NCBI GenBank assembly: GCA_012798455.1
Contig: JAAZNC010000055.1
Span: 1-53,628 of the forward strand
Length of the DNA: 53,628 bases
From: Chloroflexota bacterium
GTDB taxonomy: Bacteria > Chloroflexota > Anaerolineae > Anaerolineales > Anaerolineaceae
Direction: 5' to 3'
Shown here: positions 34,930 through 43,007 of the stretch, piece by piece
Position numbering within the stretch: position 1 is the stretch's first letter
Layout: every line of letters begins with the position of its first letter
Translations under genes and position numbers: made by a program
The notes under the pieces: model-generated
Seen by the model: the letters and a program-made list of their open reading frames with translations, nothing else
What the model was told of the DNA's origin: nothing
Databases searched by the model: none

Positions 34930-36158
34930 TGGCAAATATCATTGAAATGCCCAAACTCGGATTTGACATGGCGGAAGGTACGCTTGCCAGCTGGGTTAAA
35001 AAAGAAGGTGAGCACATCGAGAAAGGCGATGTGCTGGCTGAAATCGAAACTGATAAGGCTACCATCCAGGTGGAATCTCCCTTCAGTGGAATCATCCTGA
35101 AAGAACTGCTGGAAGCCAATACCACCGTTCCGGTTGGAACCCCAATCGCCATCATTGGCAAAGCTGGTGAAGAAGTTGATCTTGAGAGCTCGATGACCAG
35201 CGGGAAAAATGAAGAACAAGCCAAGCTAACAGGTGAAATTAACCAAGAAGAAACAGTTCCGGAGGTGCCCATAAAAGAAAGTGATGGGTCTACAGCATTC
35301 GTCAAAGCATCACCGCTCGCTAAAGCCATGGCAAGGGATAACAAACTCGATCTCACACAAGTTATTGGCAGTGGACCAGCGGGACGGATTGTAAAGCGAG
35401 ATGTGGAGCAGTTCATCGCATCTCATCAGACTGCTGGACAACAGGCTGTCACACCCGTTGCCGCCATCCAGCCCGGAGAGGATAATCTACAACCGTTCAG
35501 CAAGCTGCGCAAAGCCATTGGCAACCGCATGCAGAGATCCAAACAGAACATCCCGCATTTTTATGTAACCTACAATTACAACGTTGAGTTCCTGCTGAAA
35601 ATGCGTGACCAAATCAATAAAGAGCGCCTAAAAGAAGGGCGAATTTCTGTCAATGATTTCATCGTAAAAGCTACTGCGCTGGCATTGAGGAAATTCCCAA
35701 AATTGAATGCCTCGATCGAAGGGGATGCCCTAATCCTGCATGGAAATATCAACATCGGCAATGCTGTGGCAGTCGAAGAAGGATTATTAACTGTGGTCTG
35801 CCGTAATGCCGACCAAAAATCTCTGCTACAGATATCGGAAGAATTACGTGAAATGGTGAACCGCGTGCGGGATGGCAAGGTGGCACCTGAGGATATCGAG
35901 GGCTCTACTTTCACCATCAGCAATCTGGGGATGTACGGTGTGGAAGATTTCAGCGCCATCATCAATCCTCCCGAAAGCGCCATCCTGGCGGTATCCAGCG
36001 CCATGCAGGTGCCAGTAGTGGAAGATGGTATCGTAAAGGCAGGTATGCGCATGAAGGCTACCATCTCGGCTGATCACCGTGCCAGTGATGGAGCTGAAGC
36101 CGCCCTATTTATGCGGGAATTGGCTTCTTATATAGAACAACCCTGGCTGTTATGGTAA
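34929..36158 (+). CDS. pdhC: Dihydrolipoamide acetyltransferase (E2)
   Basis: A 409-residue E2 core protein. It has one lipoyl domain (residues 1-78, lipoylated Lys43 in 'ETDKATIQVES'), a Glu/Lys linker, a peripheral subunit-binding domain (about 120-160, 'ASPLAKAMARDNKLD' and 'GSGPAGRIVKRDV') and a catalytic acyltransferase domain from about 190 with the active-site 'ADHRASDG' (His383, Asp387). E1 and E2 are present but no lipoamide dehydrogenase (E3) gene is in the window, so E3 must lie elsewhere. A strong terminator follows directly. Confidence 0.9.
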   Translation: MANIIEMPKLGFDMAEGTLASWVKKEGEHIEKGDVLAEIETDKATIQVESPFSGIILKELLEANTTVPVGTPIAIIGKAGEEVDLESSMTSGKNEEQAKLTGEINQEETVPEVPIKESDGSTAFVKASPLAKAMARDNKLDLTQVIGSGPAGRIVKRDVEQFIASHQTAGQQAVTPVAAIQPGEDNLQPFSKLRKAIGNRMQRSKQNIPHFYVTYNYNVEFLLKMRDQINKERLKEGRISVNDFIVKATALALRKFPKLNASIEGDALILHGNINIGNAVAVEEGLLTVVCRNADQKSLLQISEELREMVNRVRDGKVAPEDIEGSTFTISNLGMYGVEDFSAIINPPESAILAVSSAMQVPVVEDGIVKAGMRMKATISADHRASDGAEAALFMRELASYIEQPWLLW

Positions 36159-36160
36159 AA

Positions 36161-36187
36161 AAAAGCCCCGATGAATTCGGGGCTTTT
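36161..36187. terminator. Rho-independent terminator after pdhC
   Basis: Stem AAAAGCCCCGA (36161-36171) and TCGGGGCTTTT (36177-36187), with loop TGAAT, begins two bases after the pdhC stop. Flanking A and T runs make it effective in both directions, so it also ends the minus-strand TspO-like unit, whose stop is at 36196. Confidence 0.9.
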
Positions 36188-36195
36188 GGGTCAAA

Positions 36196-36939
36196 CTAAT
36201 CTCTTTTCAATGATACAAAGTAAACCAACAACACCAGCGCTGCGGCGATAAAAGAACCATAAGCCACCAGCGGATTGGCAAGGAATCTAACGCCGATACC
36301 AATGAACGCCCACACCACAACCAGGTCATATGCAATATCATGGAATCTTCTGCTCATTAACCAGGCAAGTACAACCGCCACCAGCAAGATGATCATAAGC
36401 CAGATCTCCGGTGCAAGACCAAATCCAGACCAACCGATGTAATCCAACAACTGGGTCATATTGGCGATAGTAGCCACACTCACCCAGCCCAAATAGATGC
36501 TGAAAGGCAAGCCCATAAAGTAATACGCTGTACCCTTCAGCGGTTCGGTATGCAGTTTCAGGTAGATCACGGTCAGACAGCCCAGCAGAACCAACATGGG
36601 TAGGATGGTGAAATAATGCTGCTGGTAGTGGAACAACACCAGCCACAATCCATTTGCCAGGTTCGATAGCACAAAAAATGGAGCGATAGTAGCAAATTTG
36701 GGATCTTTTTTTTGCGCCGGGGTAAATTGGTAAATAAGAAAAGCGATCAAGAATAGATAGATCACGCCCCAGATACTGAAGACATAACCTGCCGGTACAA
36801 AGAGTACATTGAACATATCCGAGACTTCCGCCGTGGTAACCCCGTTCAATTTGGCAGTATTTGCGTATCCATTTACTGCAACCGTAAGTAAAAATGAGAG
36901 CACACTCAGCCAACGCCATAAAGAGTTCTTTGCCTTCAT
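36196..36939 (-). CDS. TspO/MBR-related membrane protein
   Basis: A 247-residue protein with about eight hydrophobic helices. 'NVLFVPAGYVFSIWGVIYLF' matches the PAGYxFxIWGxIY motif of tryptophan-rich sensory (TspO/MBR) proteins; 'NLANGLWLVLFHYQQHYF' is the second typical block. It is longer than classical TspO (about 160 residues) and belongs to the extended bacterial branch. ATG at 36939 is chosen over the adjoining GTG because AAGGAGG is six bases away. It overlaps the stop of the DUF1475 gene by one base. A ligand such as a porphyrin is possible but unproven. Confidence 0.75.
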   Translation of the reverse strand: MKAKNSLWRWLSVLSFLLTVAVNGYANTAKLNGVTTAEVSDMFNVLFVPAGYVFSIWGVIYLFLIAFLIYQFTPAQKKDPKFATIAPFFVLSNLANGLWLVLFHYQQHYFTILPMLVLLGCLTVIYLKLHTEPLKGTAYYFMGLPFSIYLGWVSVATIANMTQLLDYIGWSGFGLAPEIWLMIILLVAVVLAWLMSRRFHDIAYDLVVVWAFIGIGVRFLANPLVAYGSFIAAALVLLVYFVSLKRD

Positions 36940-37289
36940 CACGCACCTCCTTGATCAGTTATAGGATAGTTTTTTCCGAGCCAGAACTTTCTCCAATTTT
37001 CATCACTGTGGAATAAGGCAAGCAATACATAAATACTGGTGACAAAATTGCCCAGCACCATAAATGAAATCACCCACAATAATGCAATGAGAATGCTCTT
37101 TTCACGATAGATCACCCAACCCGAGAACAAGAAAAAACCCACATACACATCTACCAACGAAACCACACCCCAGGGTATGCTGCCAATCAAAGAACCTTCT
37201 GCGCGCAGGTCGCCTTTGGTGAAACCGTGAAACAGCGCCAATCCCATGGCAAGTGCTCCAAGGAAAGTTAGGATTTTTACCAATTTCAT
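36939..37289 (-). CDS. DUF1475 membrane protein
   Basis: A 116-residue protein with three hydrophobic helices. 'LLWVISFMVLGNFVTSIYVL' and the following 'ENWRKFWLGKNYP' match the DUF1475 pattern. AAAGGAGTG lies ahead of the ATG at 37289, which is preferred to a longer frame. The stop overlaps the TspO-like start, so the pair is one operon. The biochemical role is unknown. Confidence 0.75.
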   Translation of the reverse strand: MKLVKILTFLGALAMGLALFHGFTKGDLRAEGSLIGSIPWGVVSLVDVYVGFFLFSGWVIYREKSILIALLWVISFMVLGNFVTSIYVLLALFHSDENWRKFWLGKNYPITDQGGA

Positions 37290-37390
37290 AATTTCACTCC
37301 TTTGATTATCTCTTATTACACAAATACATAACGGAAGCAGAATCAACGAAATTACCTTGAATTCGGGTTATTTAATAAATCTAATGAATG

Positions 37391-38230
37391 CTATCTGGCT
37401 GCAATGGCAGAAAAACCAAACGCACCCGGACCAATATGGGCACCGATGACCGGTGTAACTTCTCCTGTTAATATCTCTTTATTGGGCGGGATCAAGTCAG
37501 CTACTATGGTTTTGAATTGATCGATTTTTTCAATCGCGTGCGTATGAACGAATGCAAACTCTTCCAGTGGCTGGATGCTTTCCAGAATCTCGACCAACCG
37601 ATGCAGTGCGCCTTTGCGGGTTCGAATCCGTTCCAAATCAATTTTGCTGTTTTGCATGCGAATAATAGGTTTGATAAATAGCAGACTGCCCAGTCCAAAC
37701 TGTATGGTGGTTAGTCGTCCGCTGCGGCGTAAGAATTCCAGTGTATCCAACACAGCCACGGTATAAGTCCTTTTGATGGCATCCGTCACCGCTTTCAGAA
37801 TTTCTTCGACCTTTTCACCGGACTCTGCCATATGATAGGCTAACTGCGCCAGCAATCCTGTTCCCATAGAAAGATTGCCAGTGTCGATGACATGCACCGG
37901 AACTTTTTGAATACGCTCAGCAGCGACCCGGGCGACATCAACCGTATTGCTCAATTCTTTGGATATATGAAACGACAAAATTGTTGTTGCGCCTTTATCG
38001 ATCAGTTTTTGATAGACTTTCACAAAAGAATCGATCCCTGGGGTAGCTGTGGTGGGATGAGATGGAAAGTCAGGTAAATTTTCATAGAAATTTGCACGAG
38101 TCATCTCCACTTTATCTAGAAAACTTTGATCTCCTATATTGATATAGAGTGGAACAGTTTCAATCTTCTCTTGTTTGAGAATCACCTCTGGTAAATCAAT
38201 GGTGCTATCCGCAACAATATTTATTCCCAT
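37391..38230 (-). CDS. degV: DegV family fatty acid-binding protein
   Basis: A 279-residue DegV protein and the second in this window. Motifs are 'VADSTIDLP', 'PTTATPGIDSF' (TxxPG loop), 'STELSNTV'-like 'ISKELSNTVDVARVAAE' and 'VIDTGNLSMGTGLL'. It would bind a fatty acid in the cytosol. It differs clearly from the copy at 858 (for example 'ATPG' against 'APSPG'), so it is an old paralogue rather than a recent duplicate. It is monocistronic, with a structured repeat in the region upstream. Confidence 0.88.
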   Translation of the reverse strand: MGINIVADSTIDLPEVILKQEKIETVPLYINIGDQSFLDKVEMTRANFYENLPDFPSHPTTATPGIDSFVKVYQKLIDKGATTILSFHISKELSNTVDVARVAAERIQKVPVHVIDTGNLSMGTGLLAQLAYHMAESGEKVEEILKAVTDAIKRTYTVAVLDTLEFLRRSGRLTTIQFGLGSLLFIKPIIRMQNSKIDLERIRTRKGALHRLVEILESIQPLEEFAFVHTHAIEKIDQFKTIVADLIPPNKEILTGEVTPVIGAHIGPGAFGFSAIAAR

Positions 38231-38295
38231 AGGTCATACCTTTTTATTTTCCCTTCTTTAACTATATAGTAATTTTCCAATATAAGTCAACAACC

Positions 38296-38331
38296 ATTAC
38301 CTGTGGCACAAGGTACCATGCCCCCGGTAAT
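38296..38331. other. Interrupted symmetric hairpin upstream of degV
   Basis: ATTACC (38296-38301) pairs with GGTAAT (38326-38331), and inside it GGCA (38305-38308) pairs with TGCC (38319-38322), with 3-base internal loops and the palindrome GGTACC (38312-38317) in the apical part. It lies 66 bases upstream of the degV start and 145 bases beyond the aminotransferase stop. It could be an operator, a leader RNA structure or a terminator without a T run. Confidence 0.35.
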
Positions 38332-38475
38332 AAAATAATCACAGAAATCATTCAGAACATCATTTCTTTAATTAACACATAAAAATGATAAAAATTCCCC
38401 TCTTGGCAATCCTCTAATGAAATTCTTATTTCAAGGGAAACAAATGACATCGAAGTACCAAACTGAATAAATCAA

Positions 38476-39552
38476 TTATGAGTCGAGCAACGCCGCCAGA
38501 CGTTGAATACCCTGATGAATATCTTGTTCATCCAATGCACAGAAGGGCAACCGGATAAAACTCTCTCCACCTCTTTCAAAGAAACCTCTGCCATCTGTCA
38601 GACGGATCCCGGCTGCTTCAGATCGTTCCCAAACTTCAGCCAGTGTGCGCCCATTTCCCAACCATAACCCTACGAAAAATCCCCCTTCAGGTTTGGTCCA
38701 GGCGCATATGCGATCAAGATGCGACTGCAGCGCATTCAACATCATTTGCAACCGATGCGAATATAAATCTTTTAAAAATGTTATGTGCCCTTCAAACCAA
38801 CCTTTTTGAATAAAACGTAGAACAATAGCCTGGTTGAGATAGCTGGGATTGATATAGGTATCTTCCGCATATTTTGATAGGATACTGTGTAGATTTTCTG
38901 GTAATACTGCATACCCAACCCGCAGCCCTGGACTGATCAATTTGCTGAATGAAGATAACTGAATGACCGTCGCGGGGGATAGATCAAAAATTGACGGGAG
39001 GTCCTCCCCGTTGTAACGCAAAGTGCGGTAAGGGGCATCTTCTACAATCTGAAAACGATATTGCTGTGACAAGCTTACCAGCCGCTGACGCTGGTTTAAT
39101 GGCATAAGAGCACCGCTGGGGTTCTGGAAGTCAGCTATGACATACATCAAGCGCAGTTTTAAACCACCCACCAGTGCAGTTTCCAACTGATCTAGGTCCA
39201 AACCATCCGGACGAAGATCAATGGGAAAAATACATAAATCCGCCCGGCGCATCAATGTAAGAACACGATCATAAGTGGGTTGCTCTACCGCCACCACATC
39301 ACCTGGTTGCAGCAGACAATGAATGAGCATATCCAGGATCTGCAGAGAACCTTGCCCCAACAGCACCCGCTCGGCTGTAAGTTCTTTTCTTTCAGACAGA
39401 TATTCGCGCAAGGGCAAGTAACCAGGAGATGGCGCATATTGTAATACATCCACACCGTGCTCGGAGATAACCTCTCGAGCACAGATCGATAACTTTTCAA
39501 TAGGGATACTTTCTTGAGGAGGAACACCACGAGTGAATAAAATTGGATTCAT
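38476..39552 (-). CDS. PLP-dependent class I/II aminotransferase (2-aminoadipate/LysN-like)
   Basis: A 358-residue fold-type I aminotransferase without the GntR domain of MocR proteins. PLP contacts are 'YAPSPGYLPLREYL', 'VIADFQNPSG', 'VEDAPYRTLRY' (Asp172) and 'SSFSKLISPGLRVGY' with the Schiff-base Lys204. It is closest in pattern to LysN and broad-range aromatic or branched-chain aminotransferases. It is the last gene of the iclR-citrate synthase-threonine synthase-like-aminotransferase unit, with a ten-base gap upstream. The amino donor may be glutamate made from the 2-oxoglutarate of the divergent genes. Confidence 0.83.
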   Translation of the reverse strand: MNPILFTRGVPPQESIPIEKLSICAREVISEHGVDVLQYAPSPGYLPLREYLSERKELTAERVLLGQGSLQILDMLIHCLLQPGDVVAVEQPTYDRVLTLMRRADLCIFPIDLRPDGLDLDQLETALVGGLKLRLMYVIADFQNPSGALMPLNQRQRLVSLSQQYRFQIVEDAPYRTLRYNGEDLPSIFDLSPATVIQLSSFSKLISPGLRVGYAVLPENLHSILSKYAEDTYINPSYLNQAIVLRFIQKGWFEGHITFLKDLYSHRLQMMLNALQSHLDRICAWTKPEGGFFVGLWLGNGRTLAEVWERSEAAGIRLTDGRGFFERGGESFIRLPFCALDEQDIHQGIQRLAALLDS

Positions 39553-39562
39553 AGTTAATCTT

Positions 39563-40681
39563 TTAGTGCAAGGTTGTTGATGATTTTAAACCACTACCCG
39601 TCAATGATGCAACTATCGTTTGTTCCTTTTCAACCTTATCAAATATCTGTGAAAGTGCAGCGATCACTACCGCACTGGTCGGTTCAACATAAAAACCCAG
39701 TTTGGCAAGCTGCCATTGAGCAGGCAAGATCTGTTCTTCCGGCACCTGCACGCAGAATCCATGGCTTTGAGTCAGCGCATCCATAATATGCCTCCAGCGC
39801 ACTGGTTTGGTGATCGCCAATCCCTCTGCCACACTCCCAATCTGTGGTGCAGATACCGGCATCCATTCCTTCCAGCCTTGCTCATATGCATCGCAAATTG
39901 GAGCCAAGCGTTGTGGTTGCACAGCAATAATACCCGGAAGCCTCTCTATCAATCCGTTTTGCAACAAAGCACGAAAACCCTCATAATAACCCAGTAAATT
40001 TCCGCCCTGTCCCACTGGCAGCACCACCCAATCAGGAATATGAAAAGCCAGTTGTTCCCAAATCTCCCAAGCAACCGTTTGCTGGCCCAGTAAATAGATG
40101 GGATTATACGCATGTGAAGCATATACCGTACCGTTTTGGACTGCATCCATGACTGCCTGGCTAGCATTTTGGCGCGCACCGGGAATCTGATGTACCTGGG
40201 CGCCATATAGCTCGATCTGGGCAAGTTTGGTGGATGAGGTAAGCGCCGGTGTAAAAATAGAGGCTTGCATGCCGAAACGAGCGGCATAAGCTGCCACTGA
40301 TGCACCTGCATTTCCGGAGGAGTCTTCTGCTATTTGATGAACTCCTGCCAAAGCCAGAGCATTCATCATCAACTCCATTCCGCGGTCTTTGAAAGAACCG
40401 GTCGGCATCAAGTAATCCAACTTGAGGAGAACATTACGATCAAAAATGGAACAAGGCAGCAGTGGGGTAAAACCCGCCCCTAACGAATTCTGACGCTGCT
40501 GAAGTTCAACAGGAAAAAATTCTCGATAACGCCAAATAGAATTTTCATCTGTCTCGATGGAAGTTGTAGAAATATGCAGAGCAGATTGAAGCAGCCAGGC
40601 ACCACCACATTCGCATTGCCAGTTAGAAAACATGAAATTTTCACTTTTGCCACAGCGCTCGCAAACTACCTGCATCATCAC
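39563..40681 (-). CDS. Threonine synthase-like PLP enzyme
   Basis: A 372-residue fold-type II PLP enzyme. An N-terminal zinc ribbon ('VCERCGK' and 'WQCECGG') precedes the catalytic domain. The PLP lysine is Lys98 in 'PTGSFKDRG'; 'SSGNAGASVAAYAARFG' and 'PVGQGGNLLGYYEGF' bind the phosphate and cofactor. Threonine synthase (O-phosphohomoserine to threonine) is the likely activity, but related dehydratases and other beta/gamma-replacement enzymes share these motifs. It is cotranscribed with a variant citrate synthase and an aminotransferase, an unusual setting for threonine synthesis. Confidence 0.75.
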   Translation of the reverse strand: MMMQVVCERCGKSENFMFSNWQCECGGAWLLQSALHISTTSIETDENSIWRYREFFPVELQQRQNSLGAGFTPLLPCSIFDRNVLLKLDYLMPTGSFKDRGMELMMNALALAGVHQIAEDSSGNAGASVAAYAARFGMQASIFTPALTSSTKLAQIELYGAQVHQIPGARQNASQAVMDAVQNGTVYASHAYNPIYLLGQQTVAWEIWEQLAFHIPDWVVLPVGQGGNLLGYYEGFRALLQNGLIERLPGIIAVQPQRLAPICDAYEQGWKEWMPVSAPQIGSVAEGLAITKPVRWRHIMDALTQSHGFCVQVPEEQILPAQWQLAKLGFYVEPTSAVVIAALSQIFDKVEKEQTIVASLTGSGLKSSTTLH

Positions 40682-40728
40682 CTACCGAGCTGATTATACC
40701 TATTTATCCAAGCAGTTCCTAAAATGGA

Positions 40729-42072
40729 TCAAAGGTAAGAATCAGAGCGAAGCCCAGAAATATTCCAGCTGTCATGCAAGCGATCCTGTACCATTTGCAA
40801 GGTAATGGATTGGGGACGCTCTAGTGGCAACGAAAGGGCACGATTCCAAACCAAATTAACCGTGATGCCCAATATGCGACCCACGCCAAACAAGACAGTG
40901 TAAAAATCGAATTCTTTCACCCCACAGTGATACTGCAAAGTACCGCTGATGGCATCCACGTTTGGCCAGACACCCTTTGCTTTACCCTGCTTTTTAAGGA
41001 TATCGGGTACCACTTGGTAGACCATCTCCACCAAATTGAAGAGCAGATCATCAGCCATATATTGTTTACCAAACTCAAACTGAGCAGCAAAACGGGGGTC
41101 GGTGCAACGCAAGACGGCATGCCCGTAACCAGGAATGACCTTGCCACGTTCCAATGTATCCCATACATACTGCTCCAGTTGGCGTGGGGATGGCAGACAA
41201 CCACCAAAATTTTGCATGATGCCCAGCAGCCACTGCAAGCAATCTTGATTTGCACGCCCATGTAGGGGACCAGCCAACCCGTCCATGGCAGCCGAGCAAG
41301 AGTAATAAACATCCGAAAGCGCCGAGTTCACCAGGCAGGCGGTATGGGCTGATACGTTCCCGGTGCCCTGGTCAGCATGCAACACAAAGAACAAGCGACA
41401 CAGATCCTGATAATGCCGATCCCAATCCTTATAGATCAGATGCGCAAAGTTAGCACTCCAATCCAGAGTTGGATCGATCTCCCGAAGAATACCATCCCCA
41501 TATTTAATATTGTAGATGGCAGCTGCCAGACCAGGAGCCTTGGCAGTCAGATCGAGGCTATCTTCCAGAGTGATTTTCCAATAATCCGCTTTACTCAATC
41601 CATTAGAATAGGTACGCGTGAATTGGCTTTGCGTCTGCAAAGCCAGAATCGCCTGGGAAAACATGGTCATAGGATGTGTCTCAGACGGCATGGCTTTTAA
41701 CACATTGATGACATATGGCGGAATGGCAGCACGCGCTTTCCAGAGATCTTCCACCTCCAGCGCCTGTTCCTCCCCTGGCATTTCCCCGGTCAACAGCAAG
41801 GAATACAATCCACCTGCATATGGAAAAGCAGTGCCCTGCGGTTTGGGAAGTTGTTGTAATACCTGTTCCAATGAAAGTCCGCGATAATGCAAACCATAGA
41901 ATGGGTCAACATAGGAAACATCGCTCAGCAATAGATCGACATCTCGATTGCCATTGAAAAATTGGCGTAGTGATACCTCACTGATGACGGTTTCTCCAGA
42001 AGTCGCCAGCATATAACGTATCTTCTCGTACACCTCCCTGATCTTCCCTTCTAAATTCTCTGCAAGCTTCAT
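40729..42072 (-). CDS. Eukaryotic-type citrate synthase with His-to-Gln at the first catalytic position
   Basis: A 447-residue protein of the mitochondrial-type citrate synthase branch. 'VPGYGHAVLR'-like 'IPGYGHAVLRCTDPR' (His318) and 'WPNVDAISG' (Asp373) match the second and third catalytic residues of the pig enzyme (His320, Asp375). The first, His274 in pig 'HSDHEGGNVSAH', is Gln235 here ('HADQGTGNVSAH'; codon CAG, minus strand, 41370-41368). The rest, including 'GLAGPLHGRANQ' and 'LPLERPQS', is well kept. It may condense acetyl-CoA slowly, use another acid or another acyl/oxoacid pair, or be inactive. Confidence 0.85.
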   Translation of the reverse strand: MKLAENLEGKIREVYEKIRYMLATSGETVISEVSLRQFFNGNRDVDLLLSDVSYVDPFYGLHYRGLSLEQVLQQLPKPQGTAFPYAGGLYSLLLTGEMPGEEQALEVEDLWKARAAIPPYVINVLKAMPSETHPMTMFSQAILALQTQSQFTRTYSNGLSKADYWKITLEDSLDLTAKAPGLAAAIYNIKYGDGILREIDPTLDWSANFAHLIYKDWDRHYQDLCRLFFVLHADQGTGNVSAHTACLVNSALSDVYYSCSAAMDGLAGPLHGRANQDCLQWLLGIMQNFGGCLPSPRQLEQYVWDTLERGKVIPGYGHAVLRCTDPRFAAQFEFGKQYMADDLLFNLVEMVYQVVPDILKKQGKAKGVWPNVDAISGTLQYHCGVKEFDFYTVLFGVGRILGITVNLVWNRALSLPLERPQSITLQMVQDRLHDSWNISGLRSDSYL

Positions 42073-42094
42073 TGCTTTCGGACTCCAGTTATAA

Positions 42095-42862
42095 TCAACG
42101 AGGTGTATATCCCAACTTCATTGAAATTTCTTTGGCTTTATCTTTTACTACATTCTTGTATTCATCAATCTTCTCGAGAGTAAAGCGCTGGCCTGGACCC
42201 GAAATGGTCAGGGCAGCAATCAAAGCTCCAAATTCGTTATAAATGGGAGCAGCCACACCGGATGCTTCCAAAATCCACTCCCCTAAGCTGACCGCACAGC
42301 CTTCCTTACGGATACTCTCCAAGTCTTTCCGTAGTGTATCTTTATCACGAATGGTAGCAGAAGTTAGTGGGGTCATCACGATTTGTTTGATGATCTCCTC
42401 GCTCTTTGCTTCAGACATGAAAGCCAACATACACTTGCCAGCCGATCCGGCGTAAAGAGGGATCCTGCGTCCCACACGGGCAGTGATGCGCACCGGTTCA
42501 GGGCTCTCAAGACGCTCGATGCAAACCCTTTCCTTGCCCTCCAACACATACAGACTGATGGTTTCCCTGGTTCTTTCGAGCAAACTGACCATCACCGGCA
42601 GTGCAGCTGCCCGCAGGTCAGAAGTGGCAGTATAAATACCAGACCAGGTGAGCACGCGCGAACCGATGGAATAGGTCTTGTTCACAGGATCCTGACTTAA
42701 AATGCGCAGGTCGCGCATTGCGGTCATCAACCTTCCAGTAGTGCTGCTGGAAAGCTCAACCATGCGTGCTACTTCCCTGACACCCAAGTCAGGTCGTTCA
42801 AGTGTGAAACAATCCAAAATGTCGATCACTCGTTGTAAGATCTGCACTTTTTCTGTGGTCAT
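42095..42862 (-). CDS. IclR family transcriptional regulator
   Basis: A 255-residue regulator. A winged helix-turn-helix at about residues 8-70 ('VIDILDCFTLERPDLGVREV', 'LSSSTTGRLMTAMRD') is followed by an effector domain with 'GSAGKCMLAFMS' and 'LGEWILEASGVAAPIYNE'. The ATG at 42862 with GAGGAG upstream is chosen. It is the first gene of a four-gene minus-strand unit and divergent from icd. A palindrome 23 bases before its start is a good candidate for its own operator. The effector may be a carboxylic acid of the citrate branch. Confidence 0.87.
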   Translation of the reverse strand: MTTEKVQILQRVIDILDCFTLERPDLGVREVARMVELSSSTTGRLMTAMRDLRILSQDPVNKTYSIGSRVLTWSGIYTATSDLRAAALPVMVSLLERTRETISLYVLEGKERVCIERLESPEPVRITARVGRRIPLYAGSAGKCMLAFMSEAKSEEIIKQIVMTPLTSATIRDKDTLRKDLESIRKEGCAVSLGEWILEASGVAAPIYNEFGALIAALTISGPGQRFTLEKIDEYKNVVKDKAKEISMKLGYTPR

Positions 42863-42884
42863 GGCTCCTCTATTGTTCCATTTT

Positions 42885-42901
42885 ATGGGACGGCGTCCCA
42901 T
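42885..42901. promoter_or_regulatory. IclR-type operator
   Basis: ATGGGACG-G-CGTCCCAT is a perfect 17-bp palindrome with one central base. It lies between the divergent iclR and icd genes and close to iclR. Its shape (about 15-17 bp, GGNAC/GTNCC-like arms) fits IclR-family sites, so one regulator may control both units. Confidence 0.6.
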
Positions 42902-43007
42902 TTCTTATGGTATATTTTACATGGCAATGCTTTTTTTTACAAGAGGTTTTTGAAATGTTTGTGAAATGTTAGAATTGGCAGAACGTATTCGGAAAGGGAA
43001 TCAAGAC

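Noticed and set aside
32993-36158. Acetoin dehydrogenase operon (acoABC) instead of pyruvate dehydrogenase
   Set aside because: The subunits are similar, but no acoX, acoR or acetoin genes are near and the citrate branch genes follow; pyruvate dehydrogenase is the simpler reading, though not proven.
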